A stretch of 51,877 nucleotides of DNA from Candidatus Binataceae bacterium. GTDB taxonomy: Bacteria; Desulfobacterota; Binatia; Binatales; Binataceae. The DNA is taken from the NCBI GenBank assembly GCA_036495685.1, contig DASXMJ010000146.1, positions 1 to 51,877 on the forward strand. The letters are read 5' to 3'. The notes beneath the pieces were generated by a model, which saw nothing but the letters and a program-made list of their open reading frames with translations, was not told the origin of the DNA and made no database searches. A program made the translations under genes and the position numbers. Below are positions 16,872-25,751 of the stretch, one piece after another (the first letter of the stretch is position 1; the number at the start of each line of letters is the position of its first letter).

Positions 16872-19523
16872 TCAGGAGGACGGACGAGCAACCGCTTTTT
16901 CCAAAGTGGAGAGCGCTTCTTCCAGGATCACCTGGTCGGTCAATGCGCCAAGAAAGGGATCGTCGCCAAGCCGGGTCATACGCTCGACGATGGTCTTGAT
17001 GTTGTATGCCTGCGGATCGAGATCGGTGCCAACCTCGCTCCATTTGAGCGGCGCGGAAACTGGCGCGCCGTCTTGCGCCCTGAGACTGAAGGGGGCCGCG
17101 ATGGTTTTTCCGTGTCCGAGTTGGAGGTAGTCGATATATACCTTGCCTTTGCGCGTGCTCGGATTCCGATTCATCGTCGCGATCTCCGGGATGCGTTCCA
17201 CCACCACCCGTCCCACCAGCTCCGAGAACATCTTGGCCTGATCGTAGGTATATCTGGGCTTGAGTCCTACCACGACATGCAGGCCCATTTGGCCCGAAGT
17301 CTTGATGTACGGTCTCATCCCCAGCTCGCGCAAAGCCTTGGCGACTTCCTTTGCGACCAAGACGGCGTTGGGAGTGGTCGATCCCTTCGGATCGATATCA
17401 AACAGCAGCCAATCGGGCCGCTCGAGATGAATAATGCGTGAAGACCACATGTGGATGGTGATGGCCGCGAGATTGGCAATATACGCCAGCGCGTCTTCAC
17501 TATCGATGATGAAGAAGCTGATTTCGCGATCCGCGTCTTCTGAGTAGATCTTTTCGGTACGAAGCCAGCGTGGAGCAAAAGCCGGCGCGTCCTTCTGATA
17601 AAAGTTCTTTCCGGCGATTCCATCGGGGTACCGGGTCAGCATTACCGGCCGATCCGCCAGGTAAGGCAGCATCCACTTCGAGATGGCGCGATAGTACTCG
17701 ACCATCTCCCCCTTCGTGTACCCTTCCTTGGGCCAGAACACCTTGTCGGGATGAGTCGTTACCACCTTGCTGTTGTCATCGGCATGCCGTCGATGGTTAC
17801 CGGCTTGCTCGCTTGGCTCAGCAGCCTCGCGAATCGCGCTGCCTGGCTCCGACAGGTCATCGCTTCCCGACGCCAGCGCCGTACCCTCTGCTTCATCGAT
17901 TTGTTCGTACAGACATTGCCGCGGGTCTTTGTCCGGTTGCAGACCAAGAAACGCCGGATGCCGTATGCCGCCGTGGTCGGTGAACTCCCCGAAGCGAACC
18001 TCGCATACCATAGTTGGTTCGCAGAAATGCGCCTCGCGTGGCGGTGTGGGCTCGTCCGGGCCGGATTTGCGAAAGGGCGAAGTAGCTCGCGACAGCGGCT
18101 TGAGCAGCGCATGAATTTTCGCGAGCAGGTCGCGGCTGAATCCCGTGCCGACCTTGTCCATGAAGCGGAGTTCGCCACGGTCGTCATACATCCCGAGCAG
18201 TAGCGCGCCAAAATAGGTGCGAGTTCCCTCCGGGTCGGTGTATCCGCCGATAACGAACGAGCGAGTGAGCGGGCACTTGAGCTTCAGCCAATCCGCGCTG
18301 CGCACTCCCCGATACGGGGCCTCGCGCCGTTTCGCAATTATGCCCTCCAGGCCGGCTTTCGCGACCTCGTCATAGAATTCGCGGCCCCGAGCTACCACGT
18401 GGTCGCAATAGCGCAGCGGACCGTCACCGCGAATGAGCTGACCGAGCAGATTTTTGCGTTGCTCAAGCGGTAATTCGCGAAGGTCATAACCATCGAAGGC
18501 GAGCAGATCGAACAGGAAGTGGTGGACTGGGACGGAGAAACTGAGGCGCGCCACCTGACGGCGGTCATCAACGTGCATCCGGCGCTGAAGCAGCTGAAAG
18601 CTGGGTCTCCCGCTCTCATCGAGAGCAGCGATTTCGCCATCAACGACGAACCGGTCGAAGGGCAAGCTGTTGAAGGCCAGGGTTACTTCCGGATAACGCG
18701 CGGTTATCTCTCTGCCGCTGCGCGCGAACAGCCGCGTGTGCTCGCCATCGCGAATCGCCAGGGCTCTGACCCCGTCGTACTTCAGCTCGAATAACCACTG
18801 TTCGCCGTCCACGCGCTCTTCGCTCAGTTTCGCGAGCATCAGCGGAAAGGCGCGCGGTTCAAGCTTTTCCGTAAGCCGCGGCGCTTTGAGTTTGGCCAGC
18901 GTTTCGATCAGCACTTGCCCGACGCGGGAGCTATCCTCCAGTTCCGCGATGGTGAGCCCCGAAAGAACCGAGCGCGGGTGTTTCTCCAGGACGTCCTCGT
19001 TCTCAGCGAATTCGTCGCGCTTCTTGATGAGCAGCCACTGTTGCTTCTCGCCCGCGCGCTTGGCGTCGCGCGGGGTGGTGCGAACCAGGGTGAAAACCCC
19101 ATGCAGTTTGTAGCCGCTCAGCACGAAGTCAATCTTGCCCTTGTCTACGGCTTCCGATGGGGTTCCGCTCGCCGGGTCGACCATCGTGTAGGTGCCGCGA
19201 TCCCAGACGATGACTGCGCCCGCCCCGTAGTTGCCGTCGGGAATGATTCCCTCAAAGTCGCCGTATTCGAGGGGATGGTCCTCAACCATCATTGCCAGTC
19301 GTTTGTCGGCCGGGTTCAGAGCGGGTCCTTTGGGGACTGCCCAGGATCGCAGGACCCCGTCCATTTCCATCCTGAAGTCAAAATGCATCCGGCGTGCATC
19401 ATGCTGCTGGATGATAAAAATGCCGCCTTTCGTGGGGCTTTTTGCCTGCGGAGGGCCGCCGAACGGTTCCGGCGTGCGATTGGCACTACGTTTGCTGCGA
19501 TAGCGATCGAGTGGCACGGACAA
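16872..19523 (-). CDS. ligD: ATP-dependent DNA ligase D (PE-ligase-polymerase)
   Basis: An 883-residue multidomain NHEJ enzyme in the Pseudomonas order. The 3'-phosphoesterase domain (about 30-160) keeps His41, His47, Asp49 and His83 at near-identical positions to the characterised enzyme. The ligase domain (about 225-545) has the adenylated Lys248 in ELKYDGVR, VDGEIAALD, GLEGIIAKR and WLKLKC. The primase-like polymerase domain (about 588-870) carries metal ligands Asp709 and Asp711 in LLFDIDPKG. An acidic linker of about 45 residues (545-588) joins ligase and polymerase. With divergent ku it forms a two-component double-strand-break repair system. Confidence 0.95.
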   Translation of the reverse strand: MSVPLDRYRSKRSANRTPEPFGGPPQAKSPTKGGIFIIQQHDARRMHFDFRMEMDGVLRSWAVPKGPALNPADKRLAMMVEDHPLEYGDFEGIIPDGNYGAGAVIVWDRGTYTMVDPASGTPSEAVDKGKIDFVLSGYKLHGVFTLVRTTPRDAKRAGEKQQWLLIKKRDEFAENEDVLEKHPRSVLSGLTIAELEDSSRVGQVLIETLAKLKAPRLTEKLEPRAFPLMLAKLSEERVDGEQWLFELKYDGVRALAIRDGEHTRLFARSGREITARYPEVTLAFNSLPFDRFVVDGEIAALDESGRPSFQLLQRRMHVDDRRQVARLSFSVPVHHFLFDLLAFDGYDLRELPLEQRKNLLGQLIRGDGPLRYCDHVVARGREFYDEVAKAGLEGIIAKRREAPYRGVRSADWLKLKCPLTRSFVIGGYTDPEGTRTYFGALLLGMYDDRGELRFMDKVGTGFSRDLLAKIHALLKPLSRATSPFRKSGPDEPTPPREAHFCEPTMVCEVRFGEFTDHGGIRHPAFLGLQPDKDPRQCLYEQIDEAEGTALASGSDDLSEPGSAIREAAEPSEQAGNHRRHADDNSKVVTTHPDKVFWPKEGYTKGEMVEYYRAISKWMLPYLADRPVMLTRYPDGIAGKNFYQKDAPAFAPRWLRTEKIYSEDADREISFFIIDSEDALAYIANLAAITIHMWSSRIIHLERPDWLLFDIDPKGSTTPNAVLVAKEVAKALRELGMRPYIKTSGQMGLHVVVGLKPRYTYDQAKMFSELVGRVVVERIPEIATMNRNPSTRKGKVYIDYLQLGHGKTIAAPFSLRAQDGAPVSAPLKWSEVGTDLDPQAYNIKTIVERMTRLGDDPFLGALTDQVILEEALSTLEKAVARPSS

Positions 19524-19548
19524 TTCCGCCGATCTATTGGTACCCTAG

Positions 19549-19578
19549 TTGAAGACGATACCCGGAGCTAAATACAAT
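19549..19578 (+). promoter_or_regulatory. Candidate sigma-70-type promoter for ku
   Basis: TTGAAG (19549-19554) and TACAAT (19573-19578) are separated by 18 bp and lie about 52 bp upstream of the ku ATG, in the 106-bp spacer shared with divergent ligD. The -10 matches the consensus at five of six positions and the -35 at four of six. A CCCTG/CAGGG inverted repeat follows in the leader. Confidence 0.4.
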
Positions 19579-19629
19579 CCCGCCCTGCACACTTTACAGG
19601 GTTTCGTGGACTGAACGGAGGCTAACGCG

Positions 19630-20505
19630 ATGCCGCCACGATCAATAGCCACTGCAAGTATCACCTTCGGACTCGTTTCGATTCCGGTGCGCTTGTTTCC
19701 TGCTACCAGCTCGAAGGCGATCAGCTTCAATCTGCTGCACGGAAAAGACAACAGCCGCATCCAGCAGAAGATTTATTGTCCGGTCGACGACGCGATAGTC
19801 GATCGCAGCGAGCTGGTCCGGGGTTACGAGATCGAGAAAGGACGTTACGTCACTTTCACCGACCAGGAGTTGAAGAACCTCGAGGCGCGCGGCGATCACG
19901 CGATCGAAATCAGCGAATTTATTCCGATCGAGGAAGTCGACCCGGTATTTTTTGAAAGCCCTTTTCTACTCGGATGTGAACCGACTTCGGCGCGCGCCTA
20001 TCGGCTGCTGGCCAAAGCCATGGATGACACCCGGCAGGTCGCCGTCGCGCGGTACACGATGCGCGGGAAAGAACACGTCGTCCTGATCCGCAATTACCAA
20101 GATGGTCTCATGCTCCACACCATGCACTATGGTGACGAGGTGCGGGGCTTCGGCGAGATCGATCACGGAGCGGACGCGCCCGCGAAACCGGCCGAGGTCG
20201 ACTTGGCCAAGCGGCTTATCGGTGATTTGACAGAGAAAAAGTTCGACATCGACAAGTACAAGGACGGTTACCGAGAACGAGTTATCGAGGCGGCGAGCCA
20301 GAAAGCCAACGGCCAGGAAATCACCGAGCCTCCCCCCGAGGTACAGCGCGGCAAGGTCATCGACCTCATGAGCGCACTTAAGGAATCGCTCAAGAAGCGT
20401 GGGGTCGAGGTCAAGGCCGACCGCGACGCCGAAGAACTGCGGGCCCCCGAGGAACCCGAAAAATCCCGTGCACCGAAAGAACGCGCACGCCGGCGCGCGC
20501 GCTAG
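19630..20505 (+). CDS. ku: Ku protein for non-homologous end joining
   Basis: A 291-residue bacterial Ku. The core begins ATASITFGLVSIPVRLFPAT and includes SRIQQKIYCPVDDAIVDR, GYEIEKGRYVTFTDQEL, SEFIPIEEVDPVFFES and the homodimer-forming YTMRGKEHVVLIR region. After about residue 235 comes a charged tail ending in a basic cluster (ERARRRAR), the kind that recruits LigD and allows loading on DNA. GGAGG lies about 10 bases before the ATG. It is divergent from ligD, and its stop codon overlaps the GST stop at the shared CTAG (20502-20505). Confidence 0.95.
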   Translation: MPPRSIATASITFGLVSIPVRLFPATSSKAISFNLLHGKDNSRIQQKIYCPVDDAIVDRSELVRGYEIEKGRYVTFTDQELKNLEARGDHAIEISEFIPIEEVDPVFFESPFLLGCEPTSARAYRLLAKAMDDTRQVAVARYTMRGKEHVVLIRNYQDGLMLHTMHYGDEVRGFGEIDHGADAPAKPAEVDLAKRLIGDLTEKKFDIDKYKDGYRERVIEAASQKANGQEITEPPPEVQRGKVIDLMSALKESLKKRGVEVKADRDAEELRAPEEPEKSRAPKERARRRAR

Positions 20506-21146
20506 AACTGGAGCCGGCCGCGAAGATCGTCGAACGGGATCATAACGTGTTCTCGGTACGGAGCGCGCAATTGTAGCCGCTCGTACCACGCCGTTACGTT
20601 GGGTACGGCGGGGTGCTCGATTTCGAGCTGGAAGTACCGGTAGAGCGCGGTGCCCGCCGGAATATCAGCCATGGTAAGCGAGTTTCCCGCCAGGCTGGAC
20701 TTGCCCGCGAGCCGCCGATCGAGCAGCCGGAAGTGTTGGGCACAGCGCGCGACCAGCGCCTTGATCCTCGACCAATCGCGTTGCTCGGCAGGGGTTCGGT
20801 AGAAACCCCAAAACAGATCCATGAAGTCGGGTTGCAAAGTCGCGAGCGACCAATCCATCCAGCGGTCCGCGAACGAGCGCTGCGCGGGTTCCTCGATCCA
20901 AAATGAACCCCGGCCATACTTCGCGCTGAGATAGCGAAGGATGCTGTGCGATTCCCACACGGTAACCCCGCCGTCGTCGACGACCGGCACTCGGCCGTGC
21001 GGATTCATTTGCTGGAATTCGGGCCGGTCAAGTCCACCAAAAGAACCACCCGCATCGATGTGCTGGTGCTCCAGTCCCAGTTCGCCGACCAGCCACATTA
21101 CCTTCTGAACATTGAACGAGTTGCGGCGGCCCCAGATCTTCAGCAT
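20502..21146 (-). CDS. Glutathione S-transferase family protein
   Basis: A 214-residue cytosolic GST-fold protein. The N-terminal thioredoxin-like domain has IWGRRNSFNVQKVMWLVGELG, with serine in the usual catalytic position, the GRVPVVDDGG cis-proline segment and the ESHSILRYLSAKYG glutathione-binding loop. The C-terminal helical domain includes NSLTMADIPAGTALYRYF. It most resembles the beta/theta-like bacterial GSTs. I chose ATG 21146 over TTG 21149. Its role may be detoxification or a lyase-type step; nothing nearby specifies it. It converges on ku. Confidence 0.85.
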   Translation of the reverse strand: MLKIWGRRNSFNVQKVMWLVGELGLEHQHIDAGGSFGGLDRPEFQQMNPHGRVPVVDDGGVTVWESHSILRYLSAKYGRGSFWIEEPAQRSFADRWMDWSLATLQPDFMDLFWGFYRTPAEQRDWSRIKALVARCAQHFRLLDRRLAGKSSLAGNSLTMADIPAGTALYRYFQLEIEHPAVPNVTAWYERLQLRAPYREHVMIPFDDLRGRLQF

Positions 21147-21165
21147 CAAATTGCCGCCCTACTAC

Positions 21166-22032
21166 CTAACGCCCTGGCACGCCGGCCCCAAGAATCCCTA
21201 GTGCTATTTTGTGTAACGTGGGATCACCGGCCGCGACCGATTGTCCACCATCCTGCGCCGAATCGCCCGCCCAGGTGGTCATCACCCCTCCGGCCGCCTC
21301 GACGATCGGCATCAGCGCCTGCAGATCGTATGCCTGGTTTTGTGACTCGATGACCAGGTCGATGAGACCGCTGGCAAGCATGCAGTACGCGTAACAATCG
21401 CCGCCGTAGCGAGTGAGGCGGGCGGTCCGCGCGATCGCGCGAAACGCCTCGCGTTCTGGCCCCTGGCGAAACATTGCGGGGTCGGTTGCGGAGACAATCG
21501 CATCTTCAATGCGGTCGCATTTGCGAACTCGCAGCGGACGCCTGGTCCCGCCATGCTCTAACTCCGCGCCCAAGCGTGAGCCGACGAACGTCTCGCCCGT
21601 ATAGGGTTGGTGCATCACGCCGACGATCGGTCGGTCGCCATCGTTGAGCGCGATCAGCGTGCCCCAGTGCAGCAGTCCCAGGATGAACGCACGGGTGCCG
21701 TCGATTGGATCGATTACCCAGGTGAAGCGCTCGCTACCCGGTTTGAGTCCGTGTTCTTCGCCATGAATGCCGTGACCCGGATATCGGCGTGAGATCTCAT
21801 TGCGAATAGCTTGCTCGGCATCGCGGTCGGCAATCGTCACCGGATCGAACAGGCCGGAGTCGGCCTTTTTGTTGGTGACATCCAGCGCGCCCCGAAAGTG
21901 GGGCAAAATGATGTTACTGGCAACTCTTGCGAGATGACGCGCGAACTCGATGAACTCCACGAGTTGACCATGTGCGACTCCTGACTCCGGCATAGCGTCC
22001 CCGCAGGCAACTAAGCGGCTACCGCTCATCAT
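21166..22032 (-). CDS. Inositol monophosphatase family protein (histidinol-phosphatase-like)
   Basis: A 288-residue Mg-dependent phosphatase of the inositol monophosphatase superfamily. It has GEEHG (91-95), the metal site DPIDGTRAF (108-116) and C-terminal GGDCYAY with LQALMPIVEAAGG. The RAFILG and GGDCYAY pattern is typical of HisN-type histidinol-phosphatases, but no histidine genes are nearby. The start is uncertain: ATG 21993 (MPESGVAHG) would remove 13 residues that do not fit the family. It lies 16 bp upstream of the GST gene on the same strand and probably shares its transcript. Confidence 0.8.
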   Translation of the reverse strand: MMSGSRLVACGDAMPESGVAHGQLVEFIEFARHLARVASNIILPHFRGALDVTNKKADSGLFDPVTIADRDAEQAIRNEISRRYPGHGIHGEEHGLKPGSERFTWVIDPIDGTRAFILGLLHWGTLIALNDGDRPIVGVMHQPYTGETFVGSRLGAELEHGGTRRPLRVRKCDRIEDAIVSATDPAMFRQGPEREAFRAIARTARLTRYGGDCYAYCMLASGLIDLVIESQNQAYDLQALMPIVEAAGGVMTTWAGDSAQDGGQSVAAGDPTLHKIALGILGAGVPGR

Positions 22033-22217
22033 TCCCCAGACATGGTGACCAGAACACCCGCCGGGGACAAGACCGTGCGGGTGAAGGCTTGGTTACAAGA
22101 GAATCGCCAATTCAGCCATCCACCACGCGGGCGCAATGAGCTGTGCATTATGCCGAATTTCACTCATAGAGTTAGCGCGCGGAGCGGCTCTATACTTGCG
22201 GCGGGCGTCGCTACTCG

Positions 22218-23423
22218 ATGCAAGACGAAAGCGCACCGAAGAGGGGAGCGGTCGAAGTCGTCAACTGGATGCTCAGCAGGGGACGGCACAATACCCATAT
22301 GCGCGAATTCGGGGACGAGATGTGCCGGCGCATCGTGGCCGCCGGCATCCCGCTGTGGCGCGCATTCTGTTCGGTCGCGACCTTGCATCCGCAGGTCGTC
22401 GCCAGTGCCTATACGTGGCGACGCGAAGACCCGGGCGCGGTGCGAAGAACGGCGCCACATGCGTTTACCGAGAGCCCCGAGTGGACCAGCAGTCCAGTGG
22501 CCGAGCTCAAACGAACCGGTCGAAGCATCCGTCGGAAAATCTGCGATCCGCGATGCCCGCTCGACTACCCAATCGTCGAGGAACTCCGCGCTGCCGGCGG
22601 CACCGACTACGTAGCCATGCCGATGATTTGCTCGAGCGGCGAAATCAACACCATCTCCTGGGCGACCAACCGGGCCGGCGGATTCAGCGAGCCCGAGCTT
22701 GCGGATCTGACCGCGATCGCCGACGCGCTTGCCATCATTGTCGAGCTCCAGTCGACTCGCCGGGTGGCACGCTATCTCCTTGATACCTACGTAGGGCATC
22801 GTACCGGCGAGAGAGTCTTATCGGGCGCCATCACCCGTGGCAGCCAGGAAACGATCCACGCAGTTATCTGGTACTGCGACCTGCGTGGGTTCACCACGCT
22901 CACCGACTCGCTGGCCAAGGACCGAGTGATCGCTCTGTTGAACGAGTACTTCGAAATCGTGGTCGATGCGGTCGCAGCCGAGGGCGGTGAGGCGCTCAAA
23001 TTCATCGGTGACGCGATGCTTGCGATCTTTGAGCTCGAGAGTCAGACCGAGGTTGCCGGACGGTGCAGGGCAGCCCTGCGGGCGGCCGCGGTCGTGCGGG
23101 CGAAGATCAGGGAGCGCAATCTGGCACGCCGAGATGCGGGCGAGTCCGAGATTCGCTTCGGGTTGGCATTGCATCTCGGTGAAGTCAGCTACGGCAACAT
23201 TGGTGCCCCCAATCGCCTCGACTTCACCGTCGTTGGCCCCGCGGTCAATCATGCGTCGCGACTGCAAAAACTGGCCGGCGAACTTGGTCGTGAGCTCGTA
23301 ACATCGGCGAGCTTTGCCCTTGCAAGTGGCGTGGAGATGGAGCACTTGGGTCGCCATCAATTGAAAGGGGTCCGCGAGGAGCAGGAGGTTTTTGCGCCAG
23401 CAATGGGAGAATTCGGGGGATGA
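22218..23423 (+). CDS. Class III adenylate/guanylate cyclase with N-terminal sensor-like domain
   Basis: A 401-residue cytoplasmic protein. Residues about 205-385 form a class III cyclase catalytic domain, with metal ligands Asp221 (WYCDLRGFT) and Asp265 (FIGDAMLAIF) and base-contacting Lys261. NHASRLQKLAGE supplies the transition-state asparagine and arginine. The N-terminal 180 residues lack membrane segments and read like a degenerate GAF-type sensor (VAMPMICSSGEINTISWATN, FSEPELADLTAIADALA). It likely makes cAMP in response to a soluble cue. It is monocistronic and divergent from the phosphatase gene. Confidence 0.85.
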   Translation: MQDESAPKRGAVEVVNWMLSRGRHNTHMREFGDEMCRRIVAAGIPLWRAFCSVATLHPQVVASAYTWRREDPGAVRRTAPHAFTESPEWTSSPVAELKRTGRSIRRKICDPRCPLDYPIVEELRAAGGTDYVAMPMICSSGEINTISWATNRAGGFSEPELADLTAIADALAIIVELQSTRRVARYLLDTYVGHRTGERVLSGAITRGSQETIHAVIWYCDLRGFTTLTDSLAKDRVIALLNEYFEIVVDAVAAEGGEALKFIGDAMLAIFELESQTEVAGRCRAALRAAAVVRAKIRERNLARRDAGESEIRFGLALHLGEVSYGNIGAPNRLDFTVVGPAVNHASRLQKLAGELGRELVTSASFALASGVEMEHLGRHQLKGVREEQEVFAPAMGEFGG

Positions 23424-23533
23424 AGCAGCTTCGCGCGAGTTGCGCTACCTAGATGTCGTTATTGCCTGTGTTCATTCGACTCTCCTGAAGGTGGTGGAGA
23501 CGACTGGGACCGGTGGCGAGGGGAGAGGACGAG

Positions 23534-24754
23534 ATGAAAAAACGAACCGATAGGCGTAAACGCCTCAACGGAGGGCACACGAGGACTGCGGCGACCGCGC
23601 CGAAGCGAAAAGCGTCGATTGCCCGGCCACATCTGGAACTCGCCGTTCTGGTGGGTACCCGCAAGTGCGCTCTTATCTACTATGGGGATTCGTCACGCAG
23701 GCGATGGCGGGTCGACGGCCCCCATTTTCTGGGACATATCATCGATCACATCGTGTTGGACCCTCGTGATCATAGAACCTTGCTCGCCGCCGCACGCACC
23801 GGACACCTTGGACCCACGATCTTTCGATCCCTGGACATGGGTAGGACCTGGACCGAGGCCACACGCCCGCCGATGTTCGGCAGGCCGCCCGAGGGTTTGG
23901 CGGAGCGCGCGGTCGACCATACCTGTTCCCTGACGCCGGCGCTGCCGGGCGAACCCGGGGTCTGGTATGCCGGCACCTCGCCCGCGGGAATCTTCCGCAG
24001 CGAGGATGGTGGGGCGACCTGGTCCGAGGTCGAAGGGTTCAATCGCAATCCGATGCTTTCCAAATGGGCGCCGCCGGAGAATGTGACGCCGGACAACCAA
24101 GTGTTCGGCGCGGTGTTGATCGATCCGCGCCAGGCTTCACACATGTACTACAGTTCCTCAGCGGCGGGCGTGCTTGAGACCAGCGACGGCGGCGGGAGCT
24201 GGCGACCGCTCAATCGTAACGTGGAAGCGAATTTCCTGCCTGATCCCTATCCCGAGTACGGGCAGGATACCCATTGTCTGGCGATGCATCCGCGCAATCC
24301 CGATCGGCTCTATCAGCAGAATCACTGTGGCATCTACCGGCTCGATCGACCCGACGAAGATTGGCTGCGAATCGGCCACAACATGCCGACTGCGGTCGGA
24401 GATGTCGGCTTTGGCATCGTGCTCGACCCGCGTAACGCCGACCGGGCGTGGGTATTTCCGATGGATGCGACCGCCACCTGGCCGCGCACCAGTCCTGATG
24501 GCAAACCCGCCGTCTACCAGACGCACGACGGCGGTGCCTCCTGGAAACGACAGGATCACGGCTTCCCGCGCGAGCACGCTTATTTCACGGTCTTAAGACA
24601 GGCGTTTGCCGGCGATGGCCTCGATCCGCTGGGTCTCTACTTCGGAACCACTTCGGGCGAATTATGGATTAGTAACGACGAAGGTGAAGGCTGGTCCCAA
24701 GCCGCAGCGCACCTGCAGCGCATCCTTTCAGTTGAAGCCGCGGTGCTCGGCTGA
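23534..24754 (+). CDS. BNR/sialidase-like beta-propeller protein
   Basis: A 406-residue protein with repeated BNR-type Asp-box blades: SLDMGRTWTEA, SEDGGATWSEV, TSDGGGSWRPL, THDGGASWKRQ and SNDEGEGWSQ, about one per 55-70 residues, as in six- or seven-bladed propellers (sialidase, Ycf48, VPS10 types). There is no signal peptide and the N-terminus is strongly basic (KKRTDRRKRLNGG), so a cytoplasmic location is likely and true sialidase activity is not supported. The ATG at 23534 follows GGGAGAGGA. Its stop overlaps the next start (TGATG), linking it tightly to the ThiS/MoaD-like gene. Confidence 0.75.
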   Translation: MKKRTDRRKRLNGGHTRTAATAPKRKASIARPHLELAVLVGTRKCALIYYGDSSRRRWRVDGPHFLGHIIDHIVLDPRDHRTLLAAARTGHLGPTIFRSLDMGRTWTEATRPPMFGRPPEGLAERAVDHTCSLTPALPGEPGVWYAGTSPAGIFRSEDGGATWSEVEGFNRNPMLSKWAPPENVTPDNQVFGAVLIDPRQASHMYYSSSAAGVLETSDGGGSWRPLNRNVEANFLPDPYPEYGQDTHCLAMHPRNPDRLYQQNHCGIYRLDRPDEDWLRIGHNMPTAVGDVGFGIVLDPRNADRAWVFPMDATATWPRTSPDGKPAVYQTHDGGASWKRQDHGFPREHAYFTVLRQAFAGDGLDPLGLYFGTTSGELWISNDEGEGWSQAAAHLQRILSVEAAVLG

Positions 24755-25014
24755 TGCGCGTGATCATTCCAGGCCAGCTGCGCTCGTACACGCGCGGCGC
24801 GGCGGAGGTCGAAATGACCGGTGCCAGCCTGGTCGAAATTCTCGCCAACCTCGACGCGGTTTTTCCGGGAATCCGCTTTCGGATGATCGATGAGCTGGGT
24901 CGTATTCGCCCGCACATCAGAATTTTCGTTGCGCGCGAATTGGTTCGGACCATCGACGTGCCGCTGAAGCCGACGGATGAAGTTCAGATCGTCGGTGCAC
25001 TGAGCGGCGGGTGA
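24754..25014 (+). CDS. ThiS/MoaD-like ubiquitin-fold protein
   Basis: An 86-residue beta-grasp protein: MRVIIPGQLRSYTRG, SLVEILANLDAVFPGI, IRIFVARELVRTID, then DEVQIVGALSGG ending in the diglycine needed for adenylation by an E1-like enzyme and thiocarboxylation or conjugation. MoaD/ThiS relatives donate sulphur in molybdopterin or thiamine synthesis. No moaE, moeB, thiF, thiG or JAMM-protease gene is within this window. The start codon overlaps the propeller stop (TGATG), so the two are translationally coupled and probably function together. Confidence 0.8.
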   Translation: MRVIIPGQLRSYTRGAAEVEMTGASLVEILANLDAVFPGIRFRMIDELGRIRPHIRIFVARELVRTIDVPLKPTDEVQIVGALSGG

Positions 25015-25334
25015 GCCGGTTCCCCGCCGTTATGCTGTGGTCGAGTCTGGACCGCGCGCCAAGTGACCACAGCATACGACCGTCTCGGTCGAAGACCATG
25101 CGTGGTCCGGATTCTGCGGCGCCAGACAACTGCCTCCGAGAGCACACCTCGAAGTTGAAATGAGAGCGAGACAGCCTGCGCTCCGTAGGACCTCACGGTC
25201 ACCCTTCCCTGGAGCGTGCTTCTAGCACCTACCAGCGAAGTAATTGATGAGACCTGGACCTCCGCTTTATGTCAGCCCTCACGGCATCGTGTCGGCATGC
25301 GCCGAAACAATTCTCGATGCCGATGGAGGTTCCT
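25015..25334. other. Intergenic region with a 12-bp inverted repeat, no gene seen
   Basis: About 320 bp between the ThiS/MoaD-like gene and the NTF2-like gene. The one notable element is the inverted repeat at 25032-25077, listed separately. In-frame upstream extensions of the NTF2-like gene enter this stretch but lack a ribosome binding site. Confidence 0.5.
25032..25077. terminator. Perfect 12-bp inverted repeat after the propeller-MoaD operon
   Basis: TATGCTGTGGTC (25032-25043) and its exact complement GACCACAGCATA (25066-25077) enclose a 22-nt loop. The repeat begins 18 bp after the ThiS/MoaD-like stop. It could terminate that operon, but no T tract follows, so an operator is also possible. 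Confidence 0.45.
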
Positions 25335-25727
25335 ATGAGCAAGGTTACGGAGGTTGTCGACAGCTATATCGCGGCCTGGAACGAAAGGGACTCAAGCCGC
25401 AGGCGAGAACTACTCGCGAAAACCTGGATCGAGAATGGCAGCTACATCGATCCGCATCGGGGCGGGACCGGCTACGAGCAGCTCGGTGCGATGATCCAGA
25501 TGGTTCACGACGCGTTTCCCCCGGCGTACCGGTTCCGGCTCGCTAGCCGCGTCGACGAGTATGGTGATCGGGTACGCTTTCAATGGGAGGCGGGCGGAGC
25601 CAAGGATGCGCCGCTGCACTTCGTCGGAACGGACTTCGCCGTGCTGTGCGAGGATGGCCGCTTCCAGTCGGTAACCGGCTTCGTCGACGAATCGCCCCAG
25701 ACTGCTGCGGTCAAGGCTGCCAGCTGA
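25335..25727 (+). CDS. NTF2-like (SnoaL-type) protein
   Basis: A 130-residue cone-shaped NTF2-like protein: VTEVVDSYIAAWNERDSSRR, KTWIENGSYIDPHRGGTGYE, FRLASRVDEYGDRVRFQWE and a closing strand with FQSVTGFVDES. The NGSYIDP segment and the GYEQLGAMIQ helix match the SnoaL-like group, whose members bind small hydrophobic molecules and include isomerases, cyclases and many unassigned proteins. The ATG at 25335 follows GGAGG by about 7 bases; an upstream ATG at 25269 lacks such a site. It is downstream of the propeller-MoaD pair but separated by a hairpin. Confidence 0.8.
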   Translation: MSKVTEVVDSYIAAWNERDSSRRRELLAKTWIENGSYIDPHRGGTGYEQLGAMIQMVHDAFPPAYRFRLASRVDEYGDRVRFQWEAGGAKDAPLHFVGTDFAVLCEDGRFQSVTGFVDESPQTAAVKAAS

Positions 25728-25751
25728 TCTGACCCGCTGGCCCATCTCAGT

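Noticed and set aside
23534..24754. Secreted sialidase
   Set aside because: Only the Asp-box repeats match. There is no signal peptide, and sialidase arginine-triad motifs could not be identified.
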